DNA of 64,000 nt from Rallus limicola (taxonomy: Eukaryota; Chordata; Aves; Gruiformes; Rallidae), in contig JAKCOZ010000001.1 in NCBI GenBank assembly GCA_022605955.1, forward strand, positions 95,884,211 through 95,948,210. Reading direction: 5' to 3'. The notes beneath the pieces were generated by a model. It did not search any database and was not told the DNA's origin. It was given only the letters and a program-made list of their open reading frames with translations. Both the position numbers and the translations under genes were made by a program. Positions within the stretch are counted from its first letter, which is position 1, and every line of letters starts with the position of its first letter. Below, piece after piece: positions 52,501 to 64,000 of this stretch.

Positions 52501-53367
52501 ATAAAAGATACTTCCATGTCTCCATACTGTAACTCCTGATACTCTGAGCGTGTAGGTGTATGAGTATCATATATTCAGGCCTGCCAGCCTCTTGAAAGAA
52601 ACTTGACAAAATTCCTAATTAAATAAATATGGATTTTCCTTCTTTTGTTTTCTTTCCTTCTTTCTCCCTTTCTCTCAGCATTCAGTACACCCTACAGATG
52701 CAGTGTAAGGTGAAAGCATGGTGCAAACTACTACTGTGCTCCCTAAGCTTCATCACTTCATGCTTCTCATTTGGAAATCCCTGGCTGGTTCTGGAGACCC
52801 ATAATCGGGGCAAGAATCCCTCTGCTAGGGAGTGTTCAACTTTCCACTTTGACAGCTATCGTATTGCCTTCTGATTTAGACAACAGAAGAGCAAGACAAT
52901 GCAGGAGCAGACAATGATCAAAAGTAGGAGCAAGGAAGGTGAAAGCTGAAAGAAGAGTATACAAGTCCAGTAGTTAAGTGAGTATGAAGCCTGTAAGTTA
53001 GGCTGACTTAAAATCACAAGGCAGTGTTTGTAAAATGGACAAACTACTTGTGAATTATTTGATATAGTATAAAAGGCCTATCAAATGTACATCAGAAACT
53101 CTACAAATGCTAGGGCAGTGACCATCCTTCTTATCCCACAAAATTATACTTCTAGCTAAAGGCATTATCCATGTTGCAAACAAGAAAGCTCTATCTTCAT
53201 TCCCTTTTTCCTCCCTCTAAGTTGTACGTTTCCTCCTATTACAGCAATTTCAGGCTATTTAGAGGATCTTAAGTTTGTGCTTTTGAGTGTACACACTAAC
53301 ATACATCAGTAGACCTAAATTTACCATGTATCTACTCTGGTAAAACCATAAAGCTTGAAGCTAAGAC

Positions 53368-53385
53368 AAAAAAAAAAAAAAAAAA
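53368..53385. repeat. A18 homopolymer run
   Basis: About 18 consecutive A after CTAAGAC. Confidence 0.85.
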
Positions 53386-53619
53386 TATTTGGAAACACTT
53401 ATTGTAAGATCTTTTCAATAGCAAGGAACTGCTTTACATCCAGTTATGTTTTGGTAAAGTTCATCAGTCTTTTTTCACCTTTCAAGTACCTAATCTTTTG
53501 AAAGATAATTATTTTTACCTCACTCCTTATCCTCCTTTCAAGTTCTTTAATATATATGTTAAATAACACTAGAACTAGCGCACAACTTAAGGCAATTCAT
53601 TTCCAACCATGTCATTGTG

Positions 53620-54138
53620 ATGAAAAATAATTCTGCATTTCTAATCTTAGTTCTGGTTCTTTTTTCCGGTTTTTACTCCAGGACAGTGTTTTTATTTACA
53701 CCTCAGAGTTTTGTGCATAGTTCAAAAGCCTACAGCGAACGTTTTTTTAAAATTTTGCCCTGTCACTCAACAGTAGATAGAGAAGCAGAGATTTCCTCAA
53801 GAGAAGTCATGGATATCTGCCATGTGTACATGCTTGTTTGGGAATCAACACTATCTTTCAATTACTATTTAAGTTACTTCATTAGTACTGAGTTAGAGAC
53901 CACTGTTTCCCAAGATTGTTCCAAGAACAATTTTACTGATGCTCACAGTATCTCACATTTTGTGCTAAACACAATGCCAGTTGTGCTAAGACACTGCAGA
54001 GGCCTGGCAGAACGTACCCCCGGTATCCCAGGCTATGGCCGCATTTCAGAGAGGTTGTCTGCTTTCACAGTTCTGAAACTCAGCCTTTTTTTTTTCTTCA
54101 ACTCTCACCTTAATATCTCGCCTGCAGCTTGCACCTGA
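53620..54138 (+). CDS. unrecognised 172-codon open frame (doubtful)
   Basis: An ATG-started open frame on the strand opposite ROBO2, ending in TGA. The N-terminus (MKNNSAFLILVLVLFSGFYS) looks like a signal peptide: a lysine, then a hydrophobic core, then small/polar residues. The remainder has no domain I recognise, though it has several Cys and possible N-glycosylation sites (NFT, NIS). The start has G at -3 and A at +4, a mediocre Kozak context. No splice signals, poly(A) signal or repeat identity could be tied to it. Among this many AT-rich frames one or so of this length can arise by chance, so I treat it as probably not a gene. Confidence 0.12.
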   Translation: MKNNSAFLILVLVLFSGFYSRTVFLFTPQSFVHSSKAYSERFFKILPCHSTVDREAEISSREVMDICHVYMLVWESTLSFNYYLSYFISTELETTVSQDCSKNNFTDAHSISHFVLNTMPVVLRHCRGLAERTPGIPGYGRISERLSAFTVLKLSLFFFFNSHLNISPAACT

Positions 54139-55469
54139 AATCTATTCCTGGATGTAAACCAGAAATGCTGGCACATGTATATGGTGAATCATTCAGAAAC
54201 TATAATCACATCATAATTAGAAAGCAGTTATCTTCTAATAACTTTAATGAGAGTCATACTAGTCAACTTCCACCTAATATTTAAGTAATATAGGTACTAA
54301 ACAGATAAGCGTTTAATCCATATCTGAATCAGTAACATATCCAATGTGGCAGGCATAAAATAACCACTGTTTTTTGCTTCATTTTCATTAATATAGGGGC
54401 TAAAATTTGCATTAAAAATATTTTCTACTGAAGATAAGCTCTTTAAATTAAAGTACTCCTTTGAGACTTGCTGTTTAAACTATTGCACATCCACCAGGAA
54501 GAATGGAAAAGGGAAATCTTGAAGTGCAGCAAGCTGCTAGCTAGACAATACCACTTTGGCAGACAAGCCCTTCCAGAGTCTGTGTTGCTCTAAGACATGA
54601 ACAGATTTAGTGGACGCTGTAGCAGCTATTGTTGCAAACCAGTCCTGATGTTAAAGAAGAATAAACCCAAAAGAGCGCAAGAAAGCTTAAGGAAAATACA
54701 GAAAGCATTGAAAAAGGGCTATTATTCTTCAAATGGAAAATAAAACTCTCACAACTCTCCTAGCAAAAACTTTTAAGGAAATTAAATGTAATGGCTTCAA
54801 AAAACACCAATCAGAAGAGAAACAAGAAAATATAGCAGTTACAGTAGTCTTTATCTAAAGGGGGGGGGAGATTGATTTTTATGAAAATCACTGCATGTTT
54901 AAGACAGTAAAAGATGAGAAGCATCTATATTTCTGGGGAGGGGGGTGTCCTGTTATTTTCATTTTCAATGTAAATTACAAAGTTTTCTTAGTTAAACTAT
55001 ATGCAGTTTAAATACAAGAAGGAAAACTCATCTGGGTCTTCCAACTAAAATAATTTCTTTCACATATGGCTGTTTAAGCTTAGGTTATTATAAATGCTGT
55101 CCCTGACTTCAACAGGTACTAAATGCCTTCCTATTTTAGAATTAGAAGTTTATGGTCTAAGTCATCCTTATCTTGACCACTGAAAGTAAAGATTTAGCAA
55201 CTGTAATAGCTAACACTGATTGTTAGCAGGTGACAGCAGGCCTTCTTCATTCTAAGGTGTGAAGAAATTACTAAAACACAGGCTTAGATTAAATATTTAA
55301 TTTGCATCTTATTGAACAAAACTTTTTTCCTTTCACCTTTACACAATGCATCTAATATATGTACACACATTGAGTGGTGGCAGCTGAAAGAGCAACCTGA
55401 GTCCAGCCTTACACAGGTGCCACGAGGCAGAAGTTCTCCCCTGCCCCACTATGTCCCTTGTGTTGGGAA

Positions 55470-56008
55470 GAGAGGAGCCAGCAGGTCAAAGGAAGCAATC
55501 CTTCCCCTCTGTTTGGCACTGCTGAAGCTGCAGCTGGAGCACCGCGACCAATTCTGGACTCCGCAGTACTTGCAGAGAGAGGGGAGTACTGGAATGAGTC
55601 CAGCAAAGGCAACTGACCTGGTGAGAAGACAGAGCCCAGGACACAGGAGAAGAGGCTGAGGGAGCTGGGTCTCTTCAGTCTGGAGAAGACTCAGGGGAGA
55701 CCTCATTGCTGTCTACAACTGTCTGACCAGAGGATACAGAGAAGCCAGACTCTTCTTGGAGGTGTATGGCAATAGGACAAGAGGTAACAGATGCAAGTTG
55801 TAGTGTGAGAAATTGTGATTAGCTATAAGGAAAAAAAAATTGCTGATGAGGATTGTCAAACACAAGTTGCCCTGAGATTCTGTGCAATCTTTATCTTTGG
55901 AGGCCTTCAAGATTCAGGTAGATATGTCCATGACCTATTTAGACCTTCTTTTAGTAGGGCTGGGGTAGAGATCTCTGAAGGTCCCCTTCAGCCTCAATTA
56001 TGCTGAGA
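55470..56008 (+). mobile_element. CR1 LINE, old diverged copy
   Basis: CR1 ORF2 C-terminal and 3' region: GCTGCAGCTGGAGCACCGCG, GAGGCTGAGGGAGCTGGGTC, TGGAGAAGACTCAGGGGAGA, then CCCCTTCAGCCTCAATTATG. It is more diverged than the other copies and lacks a clear ATTCTATG tail. It is antisense to ROBO2. Confidence 0.85.
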
Positions 56009-56385
56009 ATTGACTTATATGATGACAGACAAATCAGAATAACCACATTTGATGAACTTCTAGGAGAATGTATGTGATAATAATCCATGGATACTTCAAA
56101 AGAATAAGCACTCTATGTATGAATGCTGAGATCCCATGAAGAGTTTAAAACACGAAGAGAAGAAACATAGGAAAGATGGATGAAAAGAAGCAAGGCCAAC
56201 CTAAACACTTCCAGTCATCTACACGGAAGTTTCCTCACTGAACACAGAAGGAATTGATCCTTCTGCTCCTTCCTTTGGAAATGTAAGCCAAGCACTGTAT
56301 TTCTCTTGCCTTAGTGCACCTAACAAACACATCAGGAATTCTTTTGTTTGAGTAAGTTATGAAACAGCCAACTCTACAGCAGGTA

Positions 56386-56410
56386 AAACGAGGAGGAGGA
56401 GGAGAGGAAG
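56386..56410. repeat. short (GGA)n tract
   Basis: GAGGAGGAGGAGGAGAGGAAGG, an imperfect GGA repeat. Confidence 0.7.
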
Positions 56411-59400
56411 GACTGATTAAAAAAAGAAGTTTCCTGTGCTTAACTGGGAAATCCGCTTAAACGGGATGTCTCCCAGGGAACTAATTTAAACCCGATGATA
56501 CTTAATAGCTATGATTGGTGCTTAGTAAGTAGGGTAATTATGTTTAATGGGGATGCCTTAAGGCAATTGAGTGGCACTTAAGTCTTTTGTATGTCTCAAT
56601 CTCAGGGTACTTCTCTCCATTTTCTCCTCTAACAGCTTTCTGACCCTCTGTAACAGCTATAAATGTAGAAAATGTATACAACACCACCTGTTTCTATGAG
56701 TTTGTCCCGTCTGTGCTAAATGCAGGGTCACTATCCCAGGAATGGATTTGTTGGCTTCTCTGCTCCTATCACTGCATGAGCCACAGTACCTAGCCAAAAT
56801 ATTGCCTTCTCTTGTCATTATAGGCTTATCTAATAACATGAGTCTTGTTAGTGCCACACTGAAGCTAATGGAAGTTTTCCAGAACCAGAATCAGATTCAA
56901 GCTGAGTTCTGCTCAAACCCTTGCAGCAATGCTGCATCCCTCAGTAGGACTTCCTTTCAGCAAAATGGAACAGCAATATTCTGCATTTCTTTTAAATTCT
57001 TCATAAAAGAAATAAAGATGTTAGTTTTGTGGACAGTATTTTCTGGGATGGAAATTATTTTAGCTCTTACTTTATTATATGAGATGATCTTCAAGACATA
57101 ATTTGGAATGTTGTGTTTGTTATAATACAAAATCAATAACTGTCCCTGTTACAAAAAACAAACCAAGATGTGGAGGAAAAACCCTACTTAAACTAGGACC
57201 TATATGGGGGGTGGGGAGGGGAGAGTCATAGGTTGGCCATAAATAAATTTATGTTGGAGATTAGAAAGCCCCAAACTATTAGAGCTATCAGATCCTGGAA
57301 TTACTTTCTAACAAGCATAGTGGAGGAATAACACAGATTTTCAGATGGCGCTCACTCAATAACTTTGTGAAAGAGATGATATAATGTCATGTCCAGAATA
57401 GCTGGAGAATAGATTTATTGATCCAGAATGTGGGTCTCAATCCTATTTTCCTAAAAATCATTTTCAATACAAGAGTGAAGCCATCAGAGGAAGCAAAATA
57501 AAGCATATTTAATTCATCTTACTGTTGTCACTGTCTCAAGGAACCTGACTGCATCCTTTAAATAGTAGAAGAGATGGGTAAATTGCTAGCAGTCTTGCTT
57601 TTCTTGTCTGAGAGGCTAGCTAGTCACTGGATTACAAATACACACCATTTTTTACACAGCAATAACTATATAAAAACTCGCAAGCTAAGCACACAGATGC
57701 TGTATTAAACACTTACAATCACAGGTTATAAGCAGTTGAAATTCAATACAACCAAAACATTGCAAGGCTGTTAGTGTTAAAAGGTACCAGCAAGGTGGTT
57801 TTATGAGACTTTCTACTCAGCTACAATAGACATGTCATTGAACCACAATTTTAATAAAGGATACAGACCTATCATTAAAGAAAAGGGGAAAAAAAAAAAC
57901 AACAAACCACATACATATTTTATGATTTTTGATGTATCTTTGCCAGATGGCTAAAATACCCAATTTGCCCCTCTAAACCTGATTCGTAGGAAGGTCAGTA
58001 CCCACCTGGGGGGATAAAAGTACCTTTTATAAAGTCATTTGCAGAACATACCCTAAAGTCAACATAGACAAACTTCCCAGTCAATGCATTATTTTTCTTC
58101 TCATATGTTTTTTAGTAATTAAAACATATGCGTATGTCTTATCACACTTGTCTCTCTAAAACAGACATTAGTAAGAGCCTACGCACATAATCTGTTACAC
58201 TCTTCTGTTCTCACTGATTATAAAACTCCTAAGGGTTGACTTTTATAAGGACCTCTCAGCTTGCCAGTGCCCCATGCTTTAGAATCAAATGTCCTTTCAG
58301 CAAAGTTATTGTGGTTTTAAAGTATCATTAAAACCAAGAATTATATTTTGAAATATTTTCAATTCCACATTTACCAACTCTAAGGATATTTAACATGAAC
58401 AGGACATGAAATTGTTAATATTCATCCTGAAACCAGAGAAGACCATCTTGGCAGTAGTCTGTTCACACACTGCCTATGGAAATTACTTCAGGTTTGTGCG
58501 AAGGAAATCACCCATACAATGAAACATTTCACTCTGGATTTTTAGATTTGCCTTTAAGCAATATTCCAAAGTAACCTGATTAAACCAAAATGCAGACCAT
58601 TTTTGGATAGGGAATGGTAAAGCTGGTTATTACTTCTATCAGGAAATAAGAAGGTACATTAATGTTGGTATCATTATCAGTAGCCTTTTCACACTGAAGC
58701 CCAAGTATTTAAACCATTTCACATCTCTCAGTTCACTCTTCCTGCCTTTCTATATAAGAACAGTAGACACACTGAAAGATTAAATATCTTGTCGATGGTT
58801 GCACAGCACATGAGTGGCAGATCCATCCTCAGAGCCTAAATGACTCTACTTTCTCATTCTACCAACTCTACCGTTTTCCTCGAGTACGCTTTAAATGTAC
58901 CAAGCAGTCACAATCCTCAGCTTTAAGCCATGTTCAAAAATTCACTCCTTGCAAGTGGTACTAGGATTTCAGTGAGTAATATACAATTTAACATACAGGT
59001 CTATCAAGCCCTAAGTTAAAATCAAAGTTCAGAATGCTAAAGAAAATATATAGGTCAAACATTTCTTACTGAGGGACCTGTATGATAATTTTATACTTTT
59101 ACTGTGAATAGTGGGAGACAATTTAGCTGAGAGGAAATATAAATTTTAACTATAAGGCATAGCTTCTGTGCTTGGTTTCTGGTTTGTGGTGGGTTTTTTT
59201 TAAGATTTCAAGTTCAGATGCACATATCTAGTTCATTAGTAATGACTCTACAGGAAGGAAAAATAGCAGTTGCTGAAAGCAGATAATGCAGAGGAAAATG
59301 GTATCTATCAGGCACAACTATACATTTAAAAACGGTGTGCTGTCAGGGAAGTTCAAAGCATGCTGTAAACATTGATGACAACTGTAAATATATGTGAAAT

Positions 59401-61458
59401 CACCAATATGAAGACAATTTCCTTAAAATCATAATTTTGGGGAGGAGTTATAAATAACTGGCTGTTTGCTTCCCTATTGCATTCTAGTTTGTGTTAATCT
59501 TTGAGAGGAAAGAGATGAGAAAAGGAAGACATTCACAAAATTTCATGCAAACCTTTTTTTCACAGAAGTCGGGGACAAATCACATTATACTCATCAACCC
59601 TCGAACTCCACTGCCAGCTAAGGATGCTCAACAACAAGCTAGTCACAGGCTTTACTGTTTGACAGTTTAATTAATTTTGGGGATAAACTAGTTTGTAAAC
59701 ATCATGATATCTGCCACTCTTCCTGGCCAATGTCCTCCAAAATATAAACTACAATATGGGCAAGAATGTGTTGAAAAGAGATTAAAAATATATCTACTGT
59801 TGACTAAAGTTGTTTCCCCCCACATCTTCCTGAAAACAAAGGGGAGCGCTACTGCATTAGAAATCAATACACCAAAGGTTAAGGATGGTCCTCAATGGCA
59901 AATAGCTAGAGTTTAACAAACAGCATCATTTAAGTTCTTATTTGGGAATTTTCTGGCAGCTTGAACTCCGCTACAGTCAAAATGAGCATGAACATAATGT
60001 GACACAAACGTCATTACTGGGTATCTAAAGGGAAAAAAAATAATAAATGTGATGTACTCCTGACGTAGGTACATGCAGCAAAGTGGTGCATTCTAAGAGA
60101 GCACAGCAAATATTTTGAGAGCACACATAAAGAGGCCCCCGCTAATAGCCTAGTCACTAGTGACAACACTGAAGAACCTTACATACCTGGTTTTGTTAAG
60201 TGGGTGCACTGCCTACTGCAAGTCAAACACAACCGAGAGAGCCAGCTCCAAACAGCCGTGATTTGAACAGTCTTTGAGGTGGAAAATCTACGTTCAGTGC
60301 CGTAAATACAGCACAAAGACTTCATACAGCCAGACCAGAAAAAAAAAATAACCAGAGTGATCCAAGAAAGTAAATTACATCTGACTGGCTTGTTTACACA
60401 TCTTCATTTCCCCAAACCATTTTGCTTCATTTACTACACTTTGTCACTATGTGAGTGTTTGGGGGATTTCAAATGGACTCATTCTGTTCTAACAGATGTC
60501 AAAGAAGAGGTACATTGGTTTTAATGCCTATTTGGGGACATATGGGAATAGGTTTTTTCCCTGTATAAAAACTCTGCAGCAGTCATCCAGCAGGATTTGT
60601 CTCCATTCTTTCCCATATTTATATCCTCTTAAATTTCCTCAAAATTATCGAGGCACTGTTGTTTACTAACACACTGCTGCTCGTGTATTATTTTTTGAAA
60701 GCACTTCATTGTTGCAGTACCAGTTAGATTACAAGAGTGAATCTGCCACAGCTTTACAACCAACTTGACTCTGGATATAGAAAACTGTTTGTCAACAGCA
60801 ATCACTTCTGTTACTGAAGTAAAACAGACAAAACCCCCAAGCCTAAACTTGTAGGCACATATAAAGGTATTTACGGCTTTACACGTGGAATGATAATAAG
60901 AAATGCTCAGTTACCAATGGAAGTCATTACTGTAATTATTCAAAACTTTAAAAAATAACTTTTAAACAGTTGAATCTAATATGGCATTTTTGGGACAAAT
61001 TCTTAAATGCAGCAGTAAATAACACATGCCCTGTTACAGAAACACACTATACTTTGCATATATCATGTATTCTTAAGAGGCTCTCACTGGCTTTTTCTTT
61101 TTTTTCTCTCCAAAGAAATATGAAATTTGGTTGAAGTTCCAGATCATAAGTTAAGTTTCCTTAGATACAACAGTAAAAGTCACAATAAATGATGGAAGCA
61201 CATGGAGTGCATGTAAGAGATGCATTTGGCTTCAGTTAAGGCTATTACTGTGAGCTAGCATATATTACTTCCTCTCTGACAACCCTTTACTAGCGCCATC
61301 AAAACATGCAGCCTGCCAGTTGTATGTCACCACATAATGCTTTTTTCACTTTTGGCTTTAACTACCAACTTTACTTTACTGTTTTTTCTTTTCTTGTCTT
61401 CCCAAGAGATTCCTCAGCATTAAATGCTACTGAGAAATAGCTGGTGGCCTACTGCCAG

Positions 61459-61483
61459 ACACACACACACACACACACACACA
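61459..61483. repeat. (AC)12 microsatellite
   Basis: About twelve uninterrupted AC units following CTACTGCCAG. Likely polymorphic. Confidence 0.93.
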
Positions 61484-62526
61484 AAATCAATATAATTTTT
61501 TCTGACAATTAGCAAATAATTCAGTGATCTCTTCTCAGTCTTCAGCAAGAAAGACTATGATATATTTCATTTCAAAGATCCCTTAGATCTACTCTAATAA
61601 AAAGCTTCTCTCACTAACTTAACAAATCGGAACAGGACTCCAAAGAAAACACCTTGGGGTAACTGAGTTTGAGAACTGATTCCTCTGAGTCATACTCATT
61701 AATCCTCTAACCTAAGTAGATGCTACACTCTTTGGATTACATGCTCTGTTTTCTTTTAATTTCTAAAAAAAGTCCTGATTGTGCAGATTTTCTCTGTTTC
61801 TTGGCAGTGTAATATCTAGTGAGAACAAAACAGTAGAGCCTGGTTATTTCAGCTCACGAATGAAACGGAGAAGCAGTATCTTCTCCTGTGTTCTCTGAAG
61901 CACTGGGTGTTTGTTGCTCTCACTAAAGGCCTTCCACTACTTCAGAGGCTGGATGCAGAAATGAAAAGGGGCAGGACTGGATGTGGGCATTCATCTTAAG
62001 CTGCTTGGCATGTCAGATTTCCCAAAAAGTAAGTTGTGTGAGACTCCCCCAAAAGTGAAGATGAAAGTACCAGTTGCTTACCAGTTGTCCCTTGGCAAGA
62101 AGCAAGCAGAGTTATTCAGAGCATTCAAGGTGATTAGGAATTCACGACCCCATAGAAGGGTACAGGACACCATGTTTCTTAAAAACCTTTTTTAACCTAG
62201 CTATAAAGTTCTAAACATCATTATGGAGCTGCTGTGGGGAGGAAGAGGAAGGTCGAATTGCAGGCCATACTTCTTTCTTTGTAACATTGTCTGAGAATTA
62301 TGGCACTGGCATAAAATGCTACATTTCCTTTGAACACTACCATTTCATCTTCAGAATTTGTTATGCAACTCATATTTGTACTCTACTTCTCATTTCTTTT
62401 ATAACAAATTATTCCGTGCCTTTTTATGATCTTGTAGGAAGTCAAGGTTGAATCAAAGCCATTTGTGACTGCCAAAGTGCATGTATAAAATTATACCACT
62501 AAGCGTTAACCTTGCTTTGTAGGTTC

Positions 62527-62620
62527 ACTTATACTTTTCAATTAAAAGCTATCTTTAGTATTGAAGCAAAGTACTTTATAGTTTTTCAGTTAAAAGTCAC
62601 CTTTAGTATTTAGGCAAATC
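62527..62620. repeat. imperfect tandem duplication, about 46-bp unit
   Basis: Unit 1 (62527-62572) and unit 2 (62573-62620) share the order ACTT-TATA-C/GTTTTTCA-TTAAAAG-C-CTTTAGTATT-GCAAA. Unit 2 differs by a handful of substitutions and small indels. The start of a third unit (ACTTTTATGG) follows. Confidence 0.75.
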
Positions 62621-64000
62621 CACTTTTATGGTAATTCACACTTGCATTCTCAAATAACTCTGCTGCCTAAAACTGCCTGTGCGGTGACCTTGTTTCATCC
62701 AACGTTTTAAAAGAACACCGAAGAATACCTACGTGACATTTTGCTTGTATTTACTTAGGCTGTTTAGGAAATGTAGGAAAAGGTAAAAATAAGTTAAAAA
62801 GACCCTCCTGTCTTCCCAAGGAGATTATATAAATATTGCACAAGTGTGCATGCATGCCTGTGTGCGAACATACGCCTGGGTGTGTATCTACATCTTGAAA
62901 GGCAAATTCAGTAATTACATGTCATGTTTTTCTCTCCCTCAAAATGCCAGTTAAGCCACCAGGAACTGCCTGTATTTCATACAAAGGCTACAGCCACACG
63001 TTAATTGTTACAGCTACATTTGCAAAATAAATTTTCTCTTAACTATTTTCAAATGCCGTTGAAACTGGGAGCACAAATCACTGTGCTTCCAACTTGTCCA
63101 GAAGCTTCAAACAATGAAGACAAATGAGCTTCTCCTGAGTTTCTACAAAATAAACCTTGAAGTGCTCCGTTATAAACATGGAAAACTCTAAAGACCTGTA
63201 TGCCCCAAAGATTTATGCACATGTTTAACTATACTCATTGTCAGTAATCCCATGAAGTCAATAGGAGTACTCACGGTGCATAAAGCTACATACACACATA
63301 AGACTTCAGCCTTGGGGCCTGTTATTTCAATAGTTAGTTTGCTTGAGTAATACCCTGAGGATCTGGCTCTATAAAGGCTGTCCAATTCTTTCACTGGTTC
63401 TCAGTGCTTCTCTAGAGAATAGTTACCAGTCACAACTCTGTTCTGTGGGAAAATCACTGGAGGATCTCTTTTTTTGTTTGTTTTTCCACATAATACTTTC
63501 AGCTAGCCACAGTACACAAAAACAAGCCACGCTAGATGATGGAGAAGAGAAACAAAGAAAATGATTAGGCAGGAAAACAAGATACTTGGTGTCTAACACA
63601 ATATGGGATTTTCATTTACAGAGTAATAGGGATGATATTAAGACTAAATCACCACAGTGTCAGAATGTGCATAGTGATGATAAAAGATTATATGCTTTAT
63701 ACATGACTGATGATGACACATTTAGAAAATATCTGGAAGGGAAAAGACAAAGTGATGCCTCATACAACTTATGAAACTGCAACATTTACAACATGTCACC
63801 CTCAAATTAGTGTACAACAGGAAAAAAATGACCCCTTCAGTATCAATGCCCCCAGCTCCTCTGTTACAATGGCCTTGACAAGAAACCCATTTATTTTCTT
63901 TGGATAAATTGTTCCAAGGTGGTTGTTAGGCACAGCAGAGGCCCAACTCCTTAGACCTGAGCTGGATTATACCTGCCCGATAAGATAAAGCAGGGAACGA

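Larger units (their letters stand above)
29244..64000 (-). other. ROBO2: ROBO2 intron upstream of the Ig2a exon (partial)
   Basis: The 3' 34.8 kb of the intron before the Ig2a exon. Its 5' end and the Ig1 exon lie beyond the window; no Ig1-like open frame is present on the minus strand here. Recognised contents are a polypurine tract (31600-31860), a CR1 with adjoining microsatellite (47413-48001), an older CR1 (55470-56008), a CA repeat (61459-61483), a tandem duplication (62527-62620), homopolymer runs and several A+C-rich tracts. An unexplained plus-strand open frame lies at 53620-54138. Stretches such as 32400-39700, 41700-47400, 48002-53600 and 56010-61450 show nothing I can annotate. 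They may contain conserved non-coding elements, which cannot be told by eye. Confidence 0.85.

Noticed and set aside
29244..64000. The ROBO2 Ig1 exon or an alternative first exon
   Set aside because: No long minus-strand frame with Ig1 motifs (such as a C-x-A-x-N strand F segment) and no CpG-island promoter were seen.

Overview
This is vertebrate nuclear DNA, almost certainly from a bird. It is AT-rich and carries several CR1 LINE copies that end in the avian 8-bp-type tail (repeats of ATTCTATG). It also carries ERVL-type LTRs of a kind widespread in birds. There is no bacterial-style gene packing, and most of the window is intron. I cannot name the species.

The only gene I can support is ROBO2, the axon-guidance receptor for SLIT ligands, on the minus strand. 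Three consecutive coding exons are visible, from 5' to 3' of the gene: 29243-29086 (first half of Ig domain 2), 27487-27367 (second half of Ig2) and 12958-12820 (start of Ig3). All six splice borders are AG/GT, and the codon phases join exactly (…S|IRGG… and …TVF-E|RPTF…). The paralogue choice rests on residues such as [16 protein letters not shown] and [11 protein letters not shown], which fit ROBO2 rather than ROBO1. The Ig1 exon (upstream, beyond 64000) and the second Ig3 exon (downstream, below position 1) were not found, so the window is an internal slice of a large gene.

Layout: 1-12819 is intron with two CR1 copies. The Ig3 exon is at 12.8-13.0 kb. 12959-27366 is a 14.4-kb intron with a solo LTR (about 16.0-16.6 kb), a composite gag-only ERVL remnant (20.3-22.8 kb), a long CR1 (24.9-26.2 kb) and a CR1 tail. 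The two Ig2 exons at 27.4 and 29.1 kb are separated by 1.6 kb. 29244-64000 is part of a very long intron with two CR1 copies, a CR1-linked microsatellite, a polypurine tract and assorted simple repeats. Recognised retroelements make up roughly 7 kb, and every one of them lies antisense to ROBO2.

I saw no convincing undescribed system. The points most worth a second look are the antisense bias of all retroelements, the composite ERVL structure, the long purine/pyrimidine-asymmetric tract, one unexplained 172-codon open frame with a signal-peptide-like start (53.6-54.1 kb), and a small imperfect tandem duplication near 62.5 kb.
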